Assembly: GCF_000017405.1 (NCBI RefSeq)
Contig: NC_009670.1
Location: 1-64,000, forward strand
Direction: 5' to 3'
DNA length: 64,000 nt
Source of the DNA: Brucella anthropi ATCC 49188
Lineage (GTDB): Bacteria; Pseudomonadota; Alphaproteobacteria; Rhizobiales; Rhizobiaceae
Shown here: piece after piece, positions 26,810 to 34,263 of the stretch
How the letters are laid out: the number at the start of each line of letters is the position of its first letter
Position numbering within the stretch: position 1 is the stretch's first letter
Notes under the pieces: generated by a model
Told to the model about the DNA's origin: nothing
The model's input: only the letters and a program-made list of their open reading frames with translations
Databases searched by the model: none
Program-made: the position numbers and the translations under genes

Positions 26810-27219
26810 GCACCTCGCAGGGACGGTCTTGCGAAGGGGACCCGGGGTGCTGACACGGTGATCGCCAATTGTGGTGAGGGCGCGTCATTGTCGGGCGGGT
26901 ATCCCACCACGCGTTTCCAATGATGCCTTAAACCCCTTGCCGCTCCGCCCCTCGGTTGTGTTGCGGTCTAAACCGGCGGCCGTCTGCTTCAAGGCCGCTA
27001 TCGCGCCGCGCGGCGGCCGGAACAGCCTGTCTCACATCACCATCCCGCGTCCCGCGCAGGGCTGCACCCCGCTTGGCCGCAGGCCGATGACGCTCGTCAT
27101 GGCCGCCCCGGACCCTGAAGCAACCGTCATTCCGCCGGCTTTTCCAGACCGCACCCGAGGGACGGAGCGGCAAGGGGCCGCTTCGGGTCCCCGGAGGAAA
27201 ACCCGAAGAGGAAACCCTC
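26810..27219. other. GC-rich spacer with hairpins
   Basis: A 410-base gap with no supported gene. It contains several short inverted repeats, and on the reverse strand a CTGCGGCC...GGGGTGCAG arrangement (about 27058-27085) resembling the hairpins found on the + strand before the genes at 28705, 32013 and 33718. Confidence 0.45.
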
Positions 27220-27819
27220 ATGGCAAAGCCCGCTACCCCCTCCCGTCAGTCGCCCCGTCCGTCGGCACGCGTCGTCCAGCTCCGCAAGGGAGCCACCCTC
27301 GAAATGGTTCGGCTCACTTGCCCCGATACCGCACAGGCACTGCTGATCGCGGAGAGTTTCGGGACCGCCGTGGTCGATAGCGGCGGCATCCGCGATCTGC
27401 ATGAGCGGCTGATTATCGAAACCGCAGACAGCCTTTCCGAGGGCCTGGGCGAGCGGGCGATGCAGATCCATCTCCAGCGTGTCGTTGGCGCCTATGTCGG
27501 GTCCGCTCATGGTGCGGGACAGTTTTACAGCCGCGCCGTCACCGAGGCTCGCGATGCAACGGCCAAGGCGGCCAACGACGCCCGCGACGAGGACCTCGAT
27601 GGACCGGTCGGCTACGATAGCGCCGCCCAGCGCAAACGCGAGTTTGCCGCGGACATGGCGATACAGTCCCACGCCCTGCGGATGGCAGCCGAAGGGGCCG
27701 TCGCGGCCTATGAACAGGTGGTTGGTGAAAGCTGGAAGCCGTTCGACCGCCCGGTCGAAAATCCCGGCCAAAATCTCGACCGCAAGGCTGCCGCGGCACA
27801 GATGGCGGCATTCGACTGA
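27220..27819 (+). CDS. Conserved hypothetical protein
   Basis: A 199-residue soluble, largely helical protein, with GAGGAAACCCTC before ATG 27220. After a polar N-terminus it has VRLTCPDTAQALLIAESFGT, LHERLIIETADSLSEGLGER and a long alanine-rich helical stretch with FAADMAIQSHALRMAAEGAV. It reads as a typical gene with no recognisable family. A strong terminator follows directly (27831-27855), so it is probably monocistronic. Confidence 0.65.
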   Translation: MAKPATPSRQSPRPSARVVQLRKGATLEMVRLTCPDTAQALLIAESFGTAVVDSGGIRDLHERLIIETADSLSEGLGERAMQIHLQRVVGAYVGSAHGAGQFYSRAVTEARDATAKAANDARDEDLDGPVGYDSAAQRKREFAADMAIQSHALRMAAEGAVAAYEQVVGESWKPFDRPVENPGQNLDRKAAAAQMAAFD

Positions 27820-27830
27820 TCCGCAAGATG

Positions 27831-27855
27831 GCGGGGCTTCGGCCCCGCTTTTTTT
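27831..27855 (+). terminator. Rho-independent terminator
   Basis: GCGGGGC (27831-27837), tetraloop TTCG, GCCCCGC (27842-27848), then seven T residues. Confidence 0.95.
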
Positions 27856-27958
27856 GTGCCTATAGCGGTGCCCGCTTTCGGCCAGCTTCGCCGGCAGCCG
27901 TTTAACCGTCGCAGTTTGTCACTATATCCCCATGGACGGCGTTATCGAAGGGGATCAC

Positions 27959-28411
27959 ATGAACAACGAACAAACGTCCAAGATGAAGCCCTGGGTCACC
28001 TCGCAAGGCCCGGTTCCTGCCAGTGCCAATGATCTCAAAAAAGCCGCTGCCATCAACGAGTTGCTGACCGAACCCGCGGCAATCCTTCCGCAGCAGGAAA
28101 CCGATCCGATCTTACCATTCGAGATCGGCATCTTCGAGCAATTCAGCGGCAGACTTCAGCCTAAAATTGCCAGGATCCGTCTTCGGCGTGCTGTCGCCGC
28201 CTATGCGGCTGCAAAAAACTACCTGCTGGCCTGCGCCCAGCCGGATGCCATGCGCCATGATATTGCCGGACGTCCGACATCGCCGGTCAGTGCCGACGAC
28301 AGAATGGCAGCGCAACTGCGCGTGACCGAAATTCGCCGCCAAAGAAAATTGCAGGCCGATATGGCCGGCGGCACACCCGATATCGATATCGGCGGTACCC
28401 AACAGGATTGA
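27959..28411 (+). CDS. ProQ/FinO-family RNA-binding protein
   Basis: A 150-residue protein from ATG 27959, six bases after AAGGGG; an upstream ATG at 27932 is in frame but has no ribosome site. The ProQ/FinO core is visible: INELLTEPAAILPQ, LPFEIGIFEQF, IRLRRAVAAYAAAKNYLLAC, and MRHDIAGRPTSPVSADDRMA. In this family these segments form the concave RNA-binding face. FinO on F plasmid stabilises the FinP-traJ antisense pairing and so limits conjugation. A similar role here, perhaps acting on the many hairpins of this island, is speculative. Flanked by its own spacer on both sides. Confidence 0.75.
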   Translation: MNNEQTSKMKPWVTSQGPVPASANDLKKAAAINELLTEPAAILPQQETDPILPFEIGIFEQFSGRLQPKIARIRLRRAVAAYAAAKNYLLACAQPDAMRHDIAGRPTSPVSADDRMAAQLRVTEIRRQRKLQADMAGGTPDIDIGGTQQD

Positions 28412-28590
28412 CCCTATCCATCTCCGTCCAGCGCGCCACCCCTTTGTCGTCTTCGGGTGAGGACCAGTGTGGGTCTGCCCCTGCCGTGAGCGCATCGATG
28501 GCCAAGAGGCTTTGAACGGTCGCTGCAATGCGGCCCCGTCCTTGCTGTCGGTCCTGCAGGAGCCGGCGGCAAGCCGCAACGGCTGCGCCG

Positions 28591-28622
28591 TCCTCCACTG
28601 CGTTCCGGCCGTTCCGGTGCAG
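28591..28622 (+). promoter_or_regulatory. Repeated leader hairpin, copy 1
   Basis: CCTCCACTGCGTTCCGGCC (28592-28610) is repeated exactly at 31902-31920. CTGC (28598-28601) can pair with GCAG (28619-28622), enclosing CCG-TTC-CGG. It ends 82 bases before the ArdC-like gene. A diverged third copy at 33622-33657 keeps the pairing with different bases. Confidence 0.6.
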
Positions 28623-28704
28623 CTCACCGCCTGACAGCTCCTGCCCTAGTCCCTCCGCGACGAGGCCGCAATGGCGCGGCCTCCTGATTGGAGGGCAAAG
28701 GAAA

Positions 28705-29631
28705 ATGAGCAGGAAAGAGCACAGCGATCGAAGCGATATCTATTCACGGATCACCGACCGGATCATCGCCGATCTGGAAAAAGGCGTCCGGCCGTGGATG
28801 AAACCCTGGAGTTCCGCCAACGCCGCTGGTCGGGTTACCCGGCCGCTGCGCCACAACGGACAGCCCTATTCCGGCATGAACGTCCTCCTGTTGTGGTCGG
28901 AGGGTATCGCGCCAGGCTTTGCCTCACAGACCTGGATGACGTTCAAACAGGCCTTGCAGCTGGATGCTGCCGTGCGCAAGGGCGAGACCGGTTCCACCGT
29001 CGTCTTCGCCAGCCGCTTCACAAAGTCCGAGGACGATGGAAAGGGCGGCGAGGTCGATCGGGAGATCCCGTTCCTGAAGGCCTACAGCGTATTCAATGTC
29101 GAACAGATCGACGGTCTGCCCGACCATTATTACCATCATCCGGTCGTGCAGATCGATCCCGTCGAGCGCCTCGAACAGGTTGACCGGTTCTTTCGCCGCA
29201 CCGGGGCCCTTATCCGGCATGGCGGTAGCCAGGCCTATTATTCGCCGGTCATGGACTACATCCAGATGCCCCCCTTCGAGACGTTCAAGGATGCGGCCAG
29301 CTACTATGCAACCTTGAGTCACGAGGCAACCCATTGGACGGCAAGTCCGGAGCGGGTCGGACGCGACCTCAGCCGCTATGCCAAGGACAGATCGGAGCGT
29401 AGCCGCGAAGAGCTAATTGCCGAGCTGGGCAGCGTTTTTTTAGCCGCGGACGTGGGAATTTCGCCCGAGCTCGAACCACGGCCCGACCATGCAAGCTACC
29501 TCCACTCATGGTTGAAGGTATTGGGTGAAGATAAGCGCGCAATCTTCCAGGCAGCGGCCCATGCGCAACGCGCCACCGCCTATCTGCATGGCTTGCAGCC
29601 GAACGGTGCTGAACACAGGGAGGCTGCGTGA
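28705..29631 (+). CDS. ArdC-like antirestriction protein
   Basis: A 308-residue protein from ATG 28705 after AAAGGAAA. The N-terminal ssDNA-binding ArdC domain shows SDIYSRITDRIIADLEKGVR, PWMKPW and NGQPYSGMNVLLLW. The C-terminal zinc-metallopeptidase-like domain has SHEATHWT, giving the HExxH motif at 206-210, and SREELIAELGSVFLA. ArdC of plasmid R388 helps plasmids enter hosts with restriction. The gene overlaps the next by one base, and 28705-31560 forms a tight run. Together with the methylase-helicase at 12898 it supports an anti-defence role for this island. Confidence 0.92.
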   Translation: MSRKEHSDRSDIYSRITDRIIADLEKGVRPWMKPWSSANAAGRVTRPLRHNGQPYSGMNVLLLWSEGIAPGFASQTWMTFKQALQLDAAVRKGETGSTVVFASRFTKSEDDGKGGEVDREIPFLKAYSVFNVEQIDGLPDHYYHHPVVQIDPVERLEQVDRFFRRTGALIRHGGSQAYYSPVMDYIQMPPFETFKDAASYYATLSHEATHWTASPERVGRDLSRYAKDRSERSREELIAELGSVFLAADVGISPELEPRPDHASYLHSWLKVLGEDKRAIFQAAAHAQRATAYLHGLQPNGAEHREAA

Positions 29632-30176
29632 TGGCCCTCCCGTGCACGAGATTGCTCATCCTGGCGTGCTCGGCGACCAAACGCAACGATCCCCGATACA
29701 TGCCGGCCATCGACCGCTACGATGGCCCGCTCTGGCGGACGCTGCGCACGGTCGATCCGCGAAGGGAGAAGGCGCAAGTCGCCTTTCTCTCCGCCCATCT
29801 CGGCTTCCGCGCTGCAGACATGCCGATCGAAATCTACGATGCCCGTATGACGGAAACTATGGTCGCTGCGATGAAGAGGGGCGATCTCGGAACACGCTGG
29901 CCGCGACCGACGTCTCATGCCCGCGTCATGCCGTCTGGCGAACATCCGGGAATGCACATCGCTTCGCTCACCGAGCATCGGAAATTTGCCTTTTGCGACG
30001 TCGCGCTCGCCGGCGGGCATCTCTATCTCGACGTCATGCGGCACCTTGTCGATCTGTTTTGTAAAGGCGGCTATGTCGCCGGTGACGCCCGGATCACGGA
30101 GATCAATGAATCCATCGGTTTCATGCGACGCGCCCTGCGCCGGTGGCTCGTCGACCAGAACGGGGAGGCGGGCTGA
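29631..30176 (+). CDS. DUF6884-like protein
   Basis: A 181-residue protein from ATG 29631, which shares a base with the stop of the ArdC gene. It begins with a strand and conserved turn, RLLILACSATKRNDPRYMPA, then IDRYDGPLWRTLR, VAFLSAHLGFRAADMPIEIY, TRWPRPTS and LAGGHLYLDVMRHLVDLF. This matches the DUF6884 pattern. The CSATK and GGHLY blocks suggest an enzyme related to nucleotide or base-handling folds, but no activity is established. It is fixed between ArdC and the PAPS-reductase-like gene. Confidence 0.75.
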   Translation: MALPCTRLLILACSATKRNDPRYMPAIDRYDGPLWRTLRTVDPRREKAQVAFLSAHLGFRAADMPIEIYDARMTETMVAAMKRGDLGTRWPRPTSHARVMPSGEHPGMHIASLTEHRKFAFCDVALAGGHLYLDVMRHLVDLFCKGGYVAGDARITEINESIGFMRRALRRWLVDQNGEAG

Positions 30177-31117
30177 TGGCGTATTCTCCGCTTGTCCCGA
30201 ACCAGGTCACCGGATCCTCTGAAATCCGGCTGCGGGCGCTCAGCCTCGGTGCTGGCGTGCAATCGACCACTATGGCCCTGATGGCGGCCCATGGAGAGAT
30301 CGGTCCGATGCCCGATTGCGCCATCTTCGCAGACACCGGATGGGAACCGAAGGCCGTCTATGATCATCTCGCATGGCTGATGTCATCCACTGTCCTGCCA
30401 TTCCCGGTCCATATCGTCTCGAACGGAAACATCCGCAACCAGCTCATGGAGGCAGGCGCTGGCAACCGCTGGGCCTCCATTCCCGCCTTCACCCGCACGG
30501 TAACGCCAGTCGGTTCCCGTGTGCCGATCCTCGATGAAGATGAGGAGGGCGAAATTGTCACCGTCGGCACACGCCAGACCAGAACCGAGACAATCTCGAT
30601 TGGCATGATCCGACGCCAATGCACCTCCGACTACAAGATCGTTCCGATCCGCAGGAAGGTCCGCGAGCTTGCCGGGCTCACCCGCCGGCGGTCTCCCGAC
30701 GCACCGGTTGTGGAACAATGGATCGGCATCAGCCTTGATGAAGTCGTCAGAATGAAACCAAGTCGGGAGGCATGGCAAATCAACCGATGGCCGCTCATCG
30801 AACAGCGCATGAGCCGACGCGATTGCCTTGCGTGGCTGCGCCGCCATGACTATCCCGAGCCCCCGAAATCCGCCTGCATCGGGTGCCCCTTCCATGACGA
30901 TGCACGCTGGCGCTTCATGCGCGATCACGACACCGATGCCTGGATCGATGCGGTCGAGGTCGACCGCGCCATTCGCAGCGGATTGCGCGGCATTCGCGGG
31001 CAGGTCTTTCTCCATCGCTCGGGCGTGCCGCTCGATCGGGCGGACCTGTCGACGGCCGCCGACCACGGTCAGCTCGATCTGTGGCCGAATGAATGCGAGG
31101 GGATGTGCGGTGTCTGA
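30176..31117 (+). CDS. PAPS reductase/ATP-pyrophosphatase family protein
   Basis: A 313-residue protein overlapping the preceding stop (TGATG). It has the ATP-pyrophosphatase loop SLGAGVQSTTMALMAAHG, DCAIFADTGWEPKAVYDHL, and the family block IRRQCTSDYKIVPIRRKVRE with a conserved cysteine, plus CIGCPFHDDARWRFMRDH with two more cysteines. Adenylation of a substrate is expected. Homologues occur in phages and plasmids outside sulfur assimilation, where nucleic-acid modification has been suggested (compare DndC). The substrate here is unknown. The location directly after ArdC favours a DNA-related rather than metabolic role. Confidence 0.8.
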   Translation: MAYSPLVPNQVTGSSEIRLRALSLGAGVQSTTMALMAAHGEIGPMPDCAIFADTGWEPKAVYDHLAWLMSSTVLPFPVHIVSNGNIRNQLMEAGAGNRWASIPAFTRTVTPVGSRVPILDEDEEGEIVTVGTRQTRTETISIGMIRRQCTSDYKIVPIRRKVRELAGLTRRRSPDAPVVEQWIGISLDEVVRMKPSREAWQINRWPLIEQRMSRRDCLAWLRRHDYPEPPKSACIGCPFHDDARWRFMRDHDTDAWIDAVEVDRAIRSGLRGIRGQVFLHRSGVPLDRADLSTAADHGQLDLWPNECEGMCGV

Positions 31118-31451
31118 TCGATCCTCCAGCGCCGAAGTGCGCAACCCTCTTCTGCAACTGCCCGCGGCGCAAAAAATGCGATCTCTGCCACCGGAAGCGC
31201 GTGCGGTTCTGGCAGAGCTTCTGCGGGAACTGTCGTTTGACGCGCGGGAACGCGCCGAACGGAGCTGGCGACAGAACAAGGCGCCGATGGCGGTCTACTG
31301 GAAAGCCGTTGCCGTCTATGCCGGGCATCTCTATCGGATCGCGCGTCTGACAGGAGCCCGGCGCGATCGGGCGAGCGCAACCCGTGCCTCAGAGGCGGAA
31401 GTCGGCAATGGCGCCCCTGGACATGACACCCGGCGTTCTGATCGGCGGTGA
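31110..31451 (+). CDS. Small helical protein, unknown, GTG start
   Basis: A 113-residue protein most likely read from GTG 31110, which overlaps the previous gene by 8 bases and follows GCGAGGGG. It has a helical core: LLQLPAAQKMRSLPPEARAV, LAELLRELSFDARERAERSW and YWKAVAVYAGHLYRIARLTG. The pattern is that of a small helical bundle. No family recognised. It belongs to the ArdC run. Confidence 0.6.
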   Translation: MSDRSSSAEVRNPLLQLPAAQKMRSLPPEARAVLAELLRELSFDARERAERSWRQNKAPMAVYWKAVAVYAGHLYRIARLTGARRDRASATRASEAEVGNGAPGHDTRRSDRR

Positions 31452-31560
31452 ACCGGACAAGGCGGTCTTCATCCCTTTCGGCAGGGTTGCCGACGGCAGA
31501 TATCAGGTGCCGCCGCTGACGCATCACAGGGATGAGATGAGCTGTGCCGTGCGTCGGTGA
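31408..31560 (+). CDS. Possible 50-residue protein at the end of the ArdC run
   Basis: A short frame from ATG 31408 overlapping the previous gene, MAPLDMTPGVLIGGEPDKAV, then FIPFGRVADGRYQVPPLTHH and EMSCAVRR. An internal ATG at 31423 is an alternative. It reads like compact beta-rich protein rather than random frame, and overlap with the upstream gene fits coupled translation. No homologue known to me. Confidence 0.4.
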   Translation: MAPLDMTPGVLIGGEPDKAVFIPFGRVADGRYQVPPLTHHRDEMSCAVRR

Positions 31561-32012
31561 AGTCCATCCGTGCGCTGCCTCAAACGCAACGGGAGGGGCA
31601 GGCGGAAAACCCACCGTCCCGGAAAAAGTCGTCGCCGGACGAAAGCGCCAGCATGCGGCCGATCACGAACGTCCGTGCCACCGAAAGGGTTCGTTTGAAG
31701 CAGGGGACCGCCGAGACCCCGCGCCCTGCCAGGTTCCTCCGCCCTGGACACCGGTGCACCCACGCAGACCTCGATGGAACTGGTGTGACCGCAAGACGCC
31801 TGCGGCTCGATCGGCCGACCGCAACGACCGGCCCGGACTATTTTCCGCCGCCCGGCAGGCCGGGCTTTGCATCGCGAAACAAAATAGCCCGCTCCAGCCG
31901 CCCTCCACTGCGTTCCGGCCCCTGAAGGGGTGCAGTACCGATCGCTCCCGGTCCTTACACCGTCATCGAGGCAGCGATGGGCGCAGCCCGATCACACGAA
32001 AGGAACCAAGTC
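31561..32012. other. Spacer with a repeated leader hairpin
   Basis: About 450 bases. Long frames across it are low-complexity and not supported as genes. It contains copy 2 of the leader hairpin (31901-31936), listed separately. Otherwise nothing is recognised. Confidence 0.45.
31901..31936 (+). promoter_or_regulatory. Repeated leader hairpin, copy 2
   Basis: Shares CCTCCACTGCGTTCCGGCC with copy 1. ACTGC (31907-31911) pairs with GCAGT (31932-31936), and CCCC (31919-31922), loop TGAA, GGGG (31927-31930) forms the inner hairpin. It ends 76 bases before the DUF736 start, close to the 82 bases seen for copy 1. Confidence 0.6.
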
Positions 32013-32327
32013 ATGGCAGTCATCGGCGAATTCACCACCAACGGCAACACCATCGTCGGCAACGTTCGCACTCTAACCGTCGCAATGAAGGCCCGCCTCA
32101 ATCCCATCGAGCGCGTCTCCCGCGACGCCCCGGACTTCCGCGTCACCTCTGGCGCCGCCGAAGTGGGAGCCGGCTGGAACTCGGTCTCGGCGAACGGCGA
32201 GCCCTACATCTCCCTCAAGCTCGACGATCCGAGCTTCAACGCCCCGATCAACGCCGCCCTGTGGCCGGCCGAAAAAGAAGGCGACTACGTCCTCGTCTGG
32301 TCCCGCCCGAACCGCGAGGCCGCATGA
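32013..32327 (+). CDS. DUF736 protein
   Basis: A 104-residue protein from ATG 32013 after AAAGGAACC. The DUF736 pattern is complete: MAVIGEFTTNGNTIVGNVRT at the start, DAPDFRVTSGAAEVGAGW in the middle, and PYISLKLDDPSFNAPINAAL near the end. Small beta-rich cytoplasmic protein, very common on rhizobial and sphingomonad plasmids, function unknown. It converges with the HU gene over a pair of hairpin terminators. Confidence 0.9.
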   Translation: MAVIGEFTTNGNTIVGNVRTLTVAMKARLNPIERVSRDAPDFRVTSGAAEVGAGWNSVSANGEPYISLKLDDPSFNAPINAALWPAEKEGDYVLVWSRPNREAA

Positions 32328-32344
32328 CCGGGATCCACGAATGG

Positions 32345-32418
32345 CCCCGCCGCGAGGCGGGGTCGTTCGCAAAAAGCAACAAAGCCGGAGCCGGGCAGCG
32401 AGCCAGGATCCGGCTTTG
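32345..32418. terminator. Two hairpins between convergent genes
   Basis: CCCCGCC (32345-32351), loop GCGA, GGCGGGG (32356-32362) follows the DUF736 gene. CAAAGCCGGA (32380-32389) / TCCGGCTTTG (32409-32418) lies between the stops and could work in both directions. Confidence 0.7.
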
Positions 32419-32436
32419 TCATTGTCATGGGATGCC

Positions 32437-32715
32437 TCAGGCGTTGAGTGCGTCCTTTACGGCCTTGCCCGGCGTAAACGCCAGCTTCTTCGCGGCCGCG
32501 ATCTTGATCGTCGCCCCGGTTGCCGGGTTGCGCCCCTCGCGCTCCGGTGTTTCCTTCAGCTTGAATTTGCCAAAGCTCGGAATGGACGTCTCCGCACCGG
32601 CCAGCGCCGCCTCGGTAATCTGCCGGAAGACGCTCTCCACAATCGCCTTGGCCTGCACCTTGCTAAGGTTCTGCTCGGACGCGATCTTGTCAGCAATTTC
32701 ATTGGTCGTGGTCAT
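32437..32715 (-). CDS. HU-family DNA-binding protein
   Basis: A 92-residue HU/IHF-family protein: N-terminal helices TTTNEIADKIASEQNLSKVQ, then SIPSFGKFKLKETPEREGRN, with the DNA-arm motif GRNPATGATIKIAAAKKLAF and C-terminal PGKAVKDAL. It acts as a dimer bending DNA. Plasmid-borne HU proteins may support transfer or replication, or dampen the cost of the plasmid. It is one of few reverse-strand genes of the island and has a 470-base upstream gap containing two strong secondary-structure elements. Confidence 0.95.
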   Translation of the reverse strand: MTTTNEIADKIASEQNLSKVQAKAIVESVFRQITEAALAGAETSIPSFGKFKLKETPEREGRNPATGATIKIAAAKKLAFTPGKAVKDALNA

Positions 32716-32920
32716 GATATAACAGCTCCTCGTGTTTCACACCTTCCGGTATGATCTTGAAGATGCCGCAACGATAAGTGCGAAACATCCGCATTCGACC
32801 GAAAAGGCGCGAAAACCACAGGAATTATGCGTCTTCGGGTGTCCCTGAGGCCCGGCGGGCCATCTACCCCCGTCCAATGGACAAGGCCGACGAACAGGTC
32901 AGGTCTCTCCCGATACGATG

Positions 32921-32955
32921 AAGAAGCAGGCGGGTATCGAACCCGCCTGCTTCTT
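32921..32955. repeat. Perfect 15-bp hairpin upstream of hup-like gene
   Basis: Arms 32921-32935 and 32941-32955 are perfect reverse complements with a 5-base loop (ATCGA); the core is GCAGGCGGGT/ACCCGCCTGC. There is no T-run, and no gene ends nearby on either strand, so an ordinary terminator role is not evident. Confidence 0.75.
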
Positions 32956-33021
32956 TCCGGTGCCATACGGAGAGGTGGGGTCTGCTCAGATCGTCCCATT
33001 GTGCCGTTCGGAAATGACGGC

Positions 33022-33134
33022 CTCAAGGACGCATGGTTCCCCCAATTTGCTCCGCCCGCCCTGCCGGGCAGGTTCCGCAAATCGGCTCCCCCATACGCCG
33101 GCTTCGCCGGTCGCGTGCCGCGATCCTTGACCCC
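33022..33134 (+). repeat. Structured intergenic element, copy 1
   Basis: Outer CAAGGA (33024-33029) pairs with TCCTTG near 33124-33129. Inside, ATTTGC (33045-33050) pairs with GCAAAT (33077-33082), and CCGGC-TTC-GCCGG forms a second hairpin (about 33098-33110). The linkers GGTTCCCCCA and CGGCTCCCCC are shared with copy 2 at 35937-36048 while paired bases differ. It ends about 55 bases before the next gene. Confidence 0.75.
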
Positions 33135-33188
33135 GCCATCCCCTCACGCCGCTGGTCCCCGTCTTTCACAAACGTCAAGGAGACGACG

Positions 33189-33359
33189 ATGACCTATGCC
33201 CTCGAAATCCAGGTTGAAGAGTTGCGCGCCGAGATGCGGGCCGTAGTCGATGCCGCAGAGCGCCGCCAGATCAAGGCCGAGCTCGAACTCGCCCAGGCTG
33301 AGCTGGCCGCCGCGCTTGCCGAACAGGACGGCAGCCATTCCTCGGAGCCTCCGTTCTGA
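33189..33359 (+). CDS. 56-residue coiled-coil protein
   Basis: A small helical protein from ATG 33189, after AAGGAGACGACG: MTYALEIQVEELRAEMRAVV, then AAERRQIKAELELAQAELAA and a short polar tail. The heptad pattern suggests a single coiled coil and oligomerisation. The ribosome site is good and the structured element lies just upstream. No family recognised. Confidence 0.6.
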   Translation: MTYALEIQVEELRAEMRAVVDAAERRQIKAELELAQAELAAALAEQDGSHSSEPPF

Positions 33360-33717
33360 CGGAGGCTTCTGCCGCAGTTGCCGGCCCAGCCCGCCGGATC
33401 GACCGGCGGCCAGGGCCCGACGCTTCGCTTCGCCACCGACCACACCAATACCGCAGCCTGCATCCCACCGGAAGAGATCGGGAAGGTTGCCGCGTCGTTC
33501 CTTTAGATCCCCTGTCATCGGCATCGGGGATGTTGCAGCCCGGTCGTTGCACTGCAACCTGCCGGCAACGGAGTTTTCCCCGCCTTCGGCTCCTCGCGCT
33601 TCAAAATTCCGTCGCCGGCAGGTCCTCCGCATACGCTGCGGCCCTTTCGGGTGCAGCACGCCTTTCCGGGCCGCGGCCTATCCCCGCAATGACACGTTAT
33701 CGAAAGGAGTAAACATC
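33360..33717. other. Spacer with leader hairpin copy 3
   Basis: About 360 bases with no supported gene. The right part holds the third, diverged copy of the leader hairpin (33622-33657). Confidence 0.45.
33622..33657 (+). promoter_or_regulatory. Repeated leader hairpin, copy 3
   Basis: TCCTCC (33623-33628), then GCTGC (33635-33639) pairing with GCAGC (33653-33657) around CCC-TTTC-GGG (33642-33651). Compared with copy 2 (ACTGC/GCAGT; CCCC/GGGG) both partners of pairs have changed together. It ends 60 bases before ATG 33718. Confidence 0.5.
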
Positions 33718-34179
33718 ATGCGCCAACTCGCCCAATTCCTCACCGCCACCGGTCGCCGGCTGCGCGCACTCGGCAAAGTCGCCGGCCATTTCTTCCGCAA
33801 AGGCAAACTCGGCCTCAAGCTCGCAATCAAGATCCCGTTCTTCGTCGAGATCGAGATCGCCTTCGAGACGGACTGGGACCGGCGCCGATAAGGCACCAGT
33901 CGAGGCCTGCTCGCGCGGGCCTCGTTCCACCTGACGTCCCGCCGGGCGATAGCCGCGTGTCCGCTTCTGGCGAACGAGATCGAGAAACAGCAGCACCGCC
34001 TCCTCTTCACGCTGGAAGATATGCGCCTTCGACTGGCCGCGCGCGCCGATGCGTCCCCAGCGGCGCGTCAGCCGGGTCTCTCCAAACAGGGTCTCCGAGA
34101 TATCCATGGCATAATAACGAGCCATGTTCATCGAGACGTCCCTGCGTTCGATATAAAGCTGATAGGGCTGGGCAATCAT
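33697..34179 (-). CDS. WGR-domain protein
   Basis: About 160 residues from ATG 34179; the frame is open to 34251. The WGR domain is clear near the N-terminus: YQLYIERRDVSMNMARYYAM, GETRLTRRWGRIGARGQSKA and REEEAVLLFLDLVRQKRTRG. Stand-alone WGR proteins are usually 80-90 residues. The remaining 70 residues (acidic, LEGDLDLDEERDLDCELEAE) overlap, antisense, the gene at 33718, and look like run-on after a lost stop. WGR domains bind nucleic acid in PARP-like proteins; the small bacterial versions are uncharacterised and common on rhizobial plasmids. Confidence 0.8.
   Translation of the reverse strand: MIAQPYQLYIERRDVSMNMARYYAMDISETLFGETRLTRRWGRIGARGQSKAHIFQREEEAVLLFLDLVRQKRTRGYRPAGRQVERGPREQASTGALSAPVPVRLEGDLDLDEERDLDCELEAEFAFAEEMAGDFAECAQPATGGGEELGELAHDVYSFR
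33718..33891 (+). CDS. 57-residue basic protein with hydrophobic segment
   Basis: A small protein with a strong AAAGGAG ribosome site ahead of ATG 33718. It begins MRQLAQFLTATGRRLRALGK, continues with HFFRKGKLGLKLAIKIPFFV and ends EIEIAFETDWDRRR. Strongly basic and amphipathic; it could be membrane-associated. Its whole length is antisense to the C-terminal extension of the WGR gene, so one of the two ends is probably mis-assigned; the ribosome site favours this gene. Confidence 0.6.
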   Translation: MRQLAQFLTATGRRLRALGKVAGHFFRKGKLGLKLAIKIPFFVEIEIAFETDWDRRR

Positions 34180-34263
34180 GACGACAGAATCGTCGATTGC
34201 CGATTCTGCGTCCAACCAGAGATTTGAATCGGTCAGGCCCGACCGATTCATCTCGGTGATGGA

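Noticed and set aside
31544..32722. 392-codon + strand frame over DUF736 and the HU gene
   Set aside because: Overlaps two recognised genes in another frame and strand; its sequence is low-complexity (HHQRQHHRRQR).
32921..32955. tRNA gene
   Set aside because: The hairpin looks superficially like a tRNA T-arm (GGGTATCGAACCC) but no acceptor, D or anticodon arms can be placed around it.
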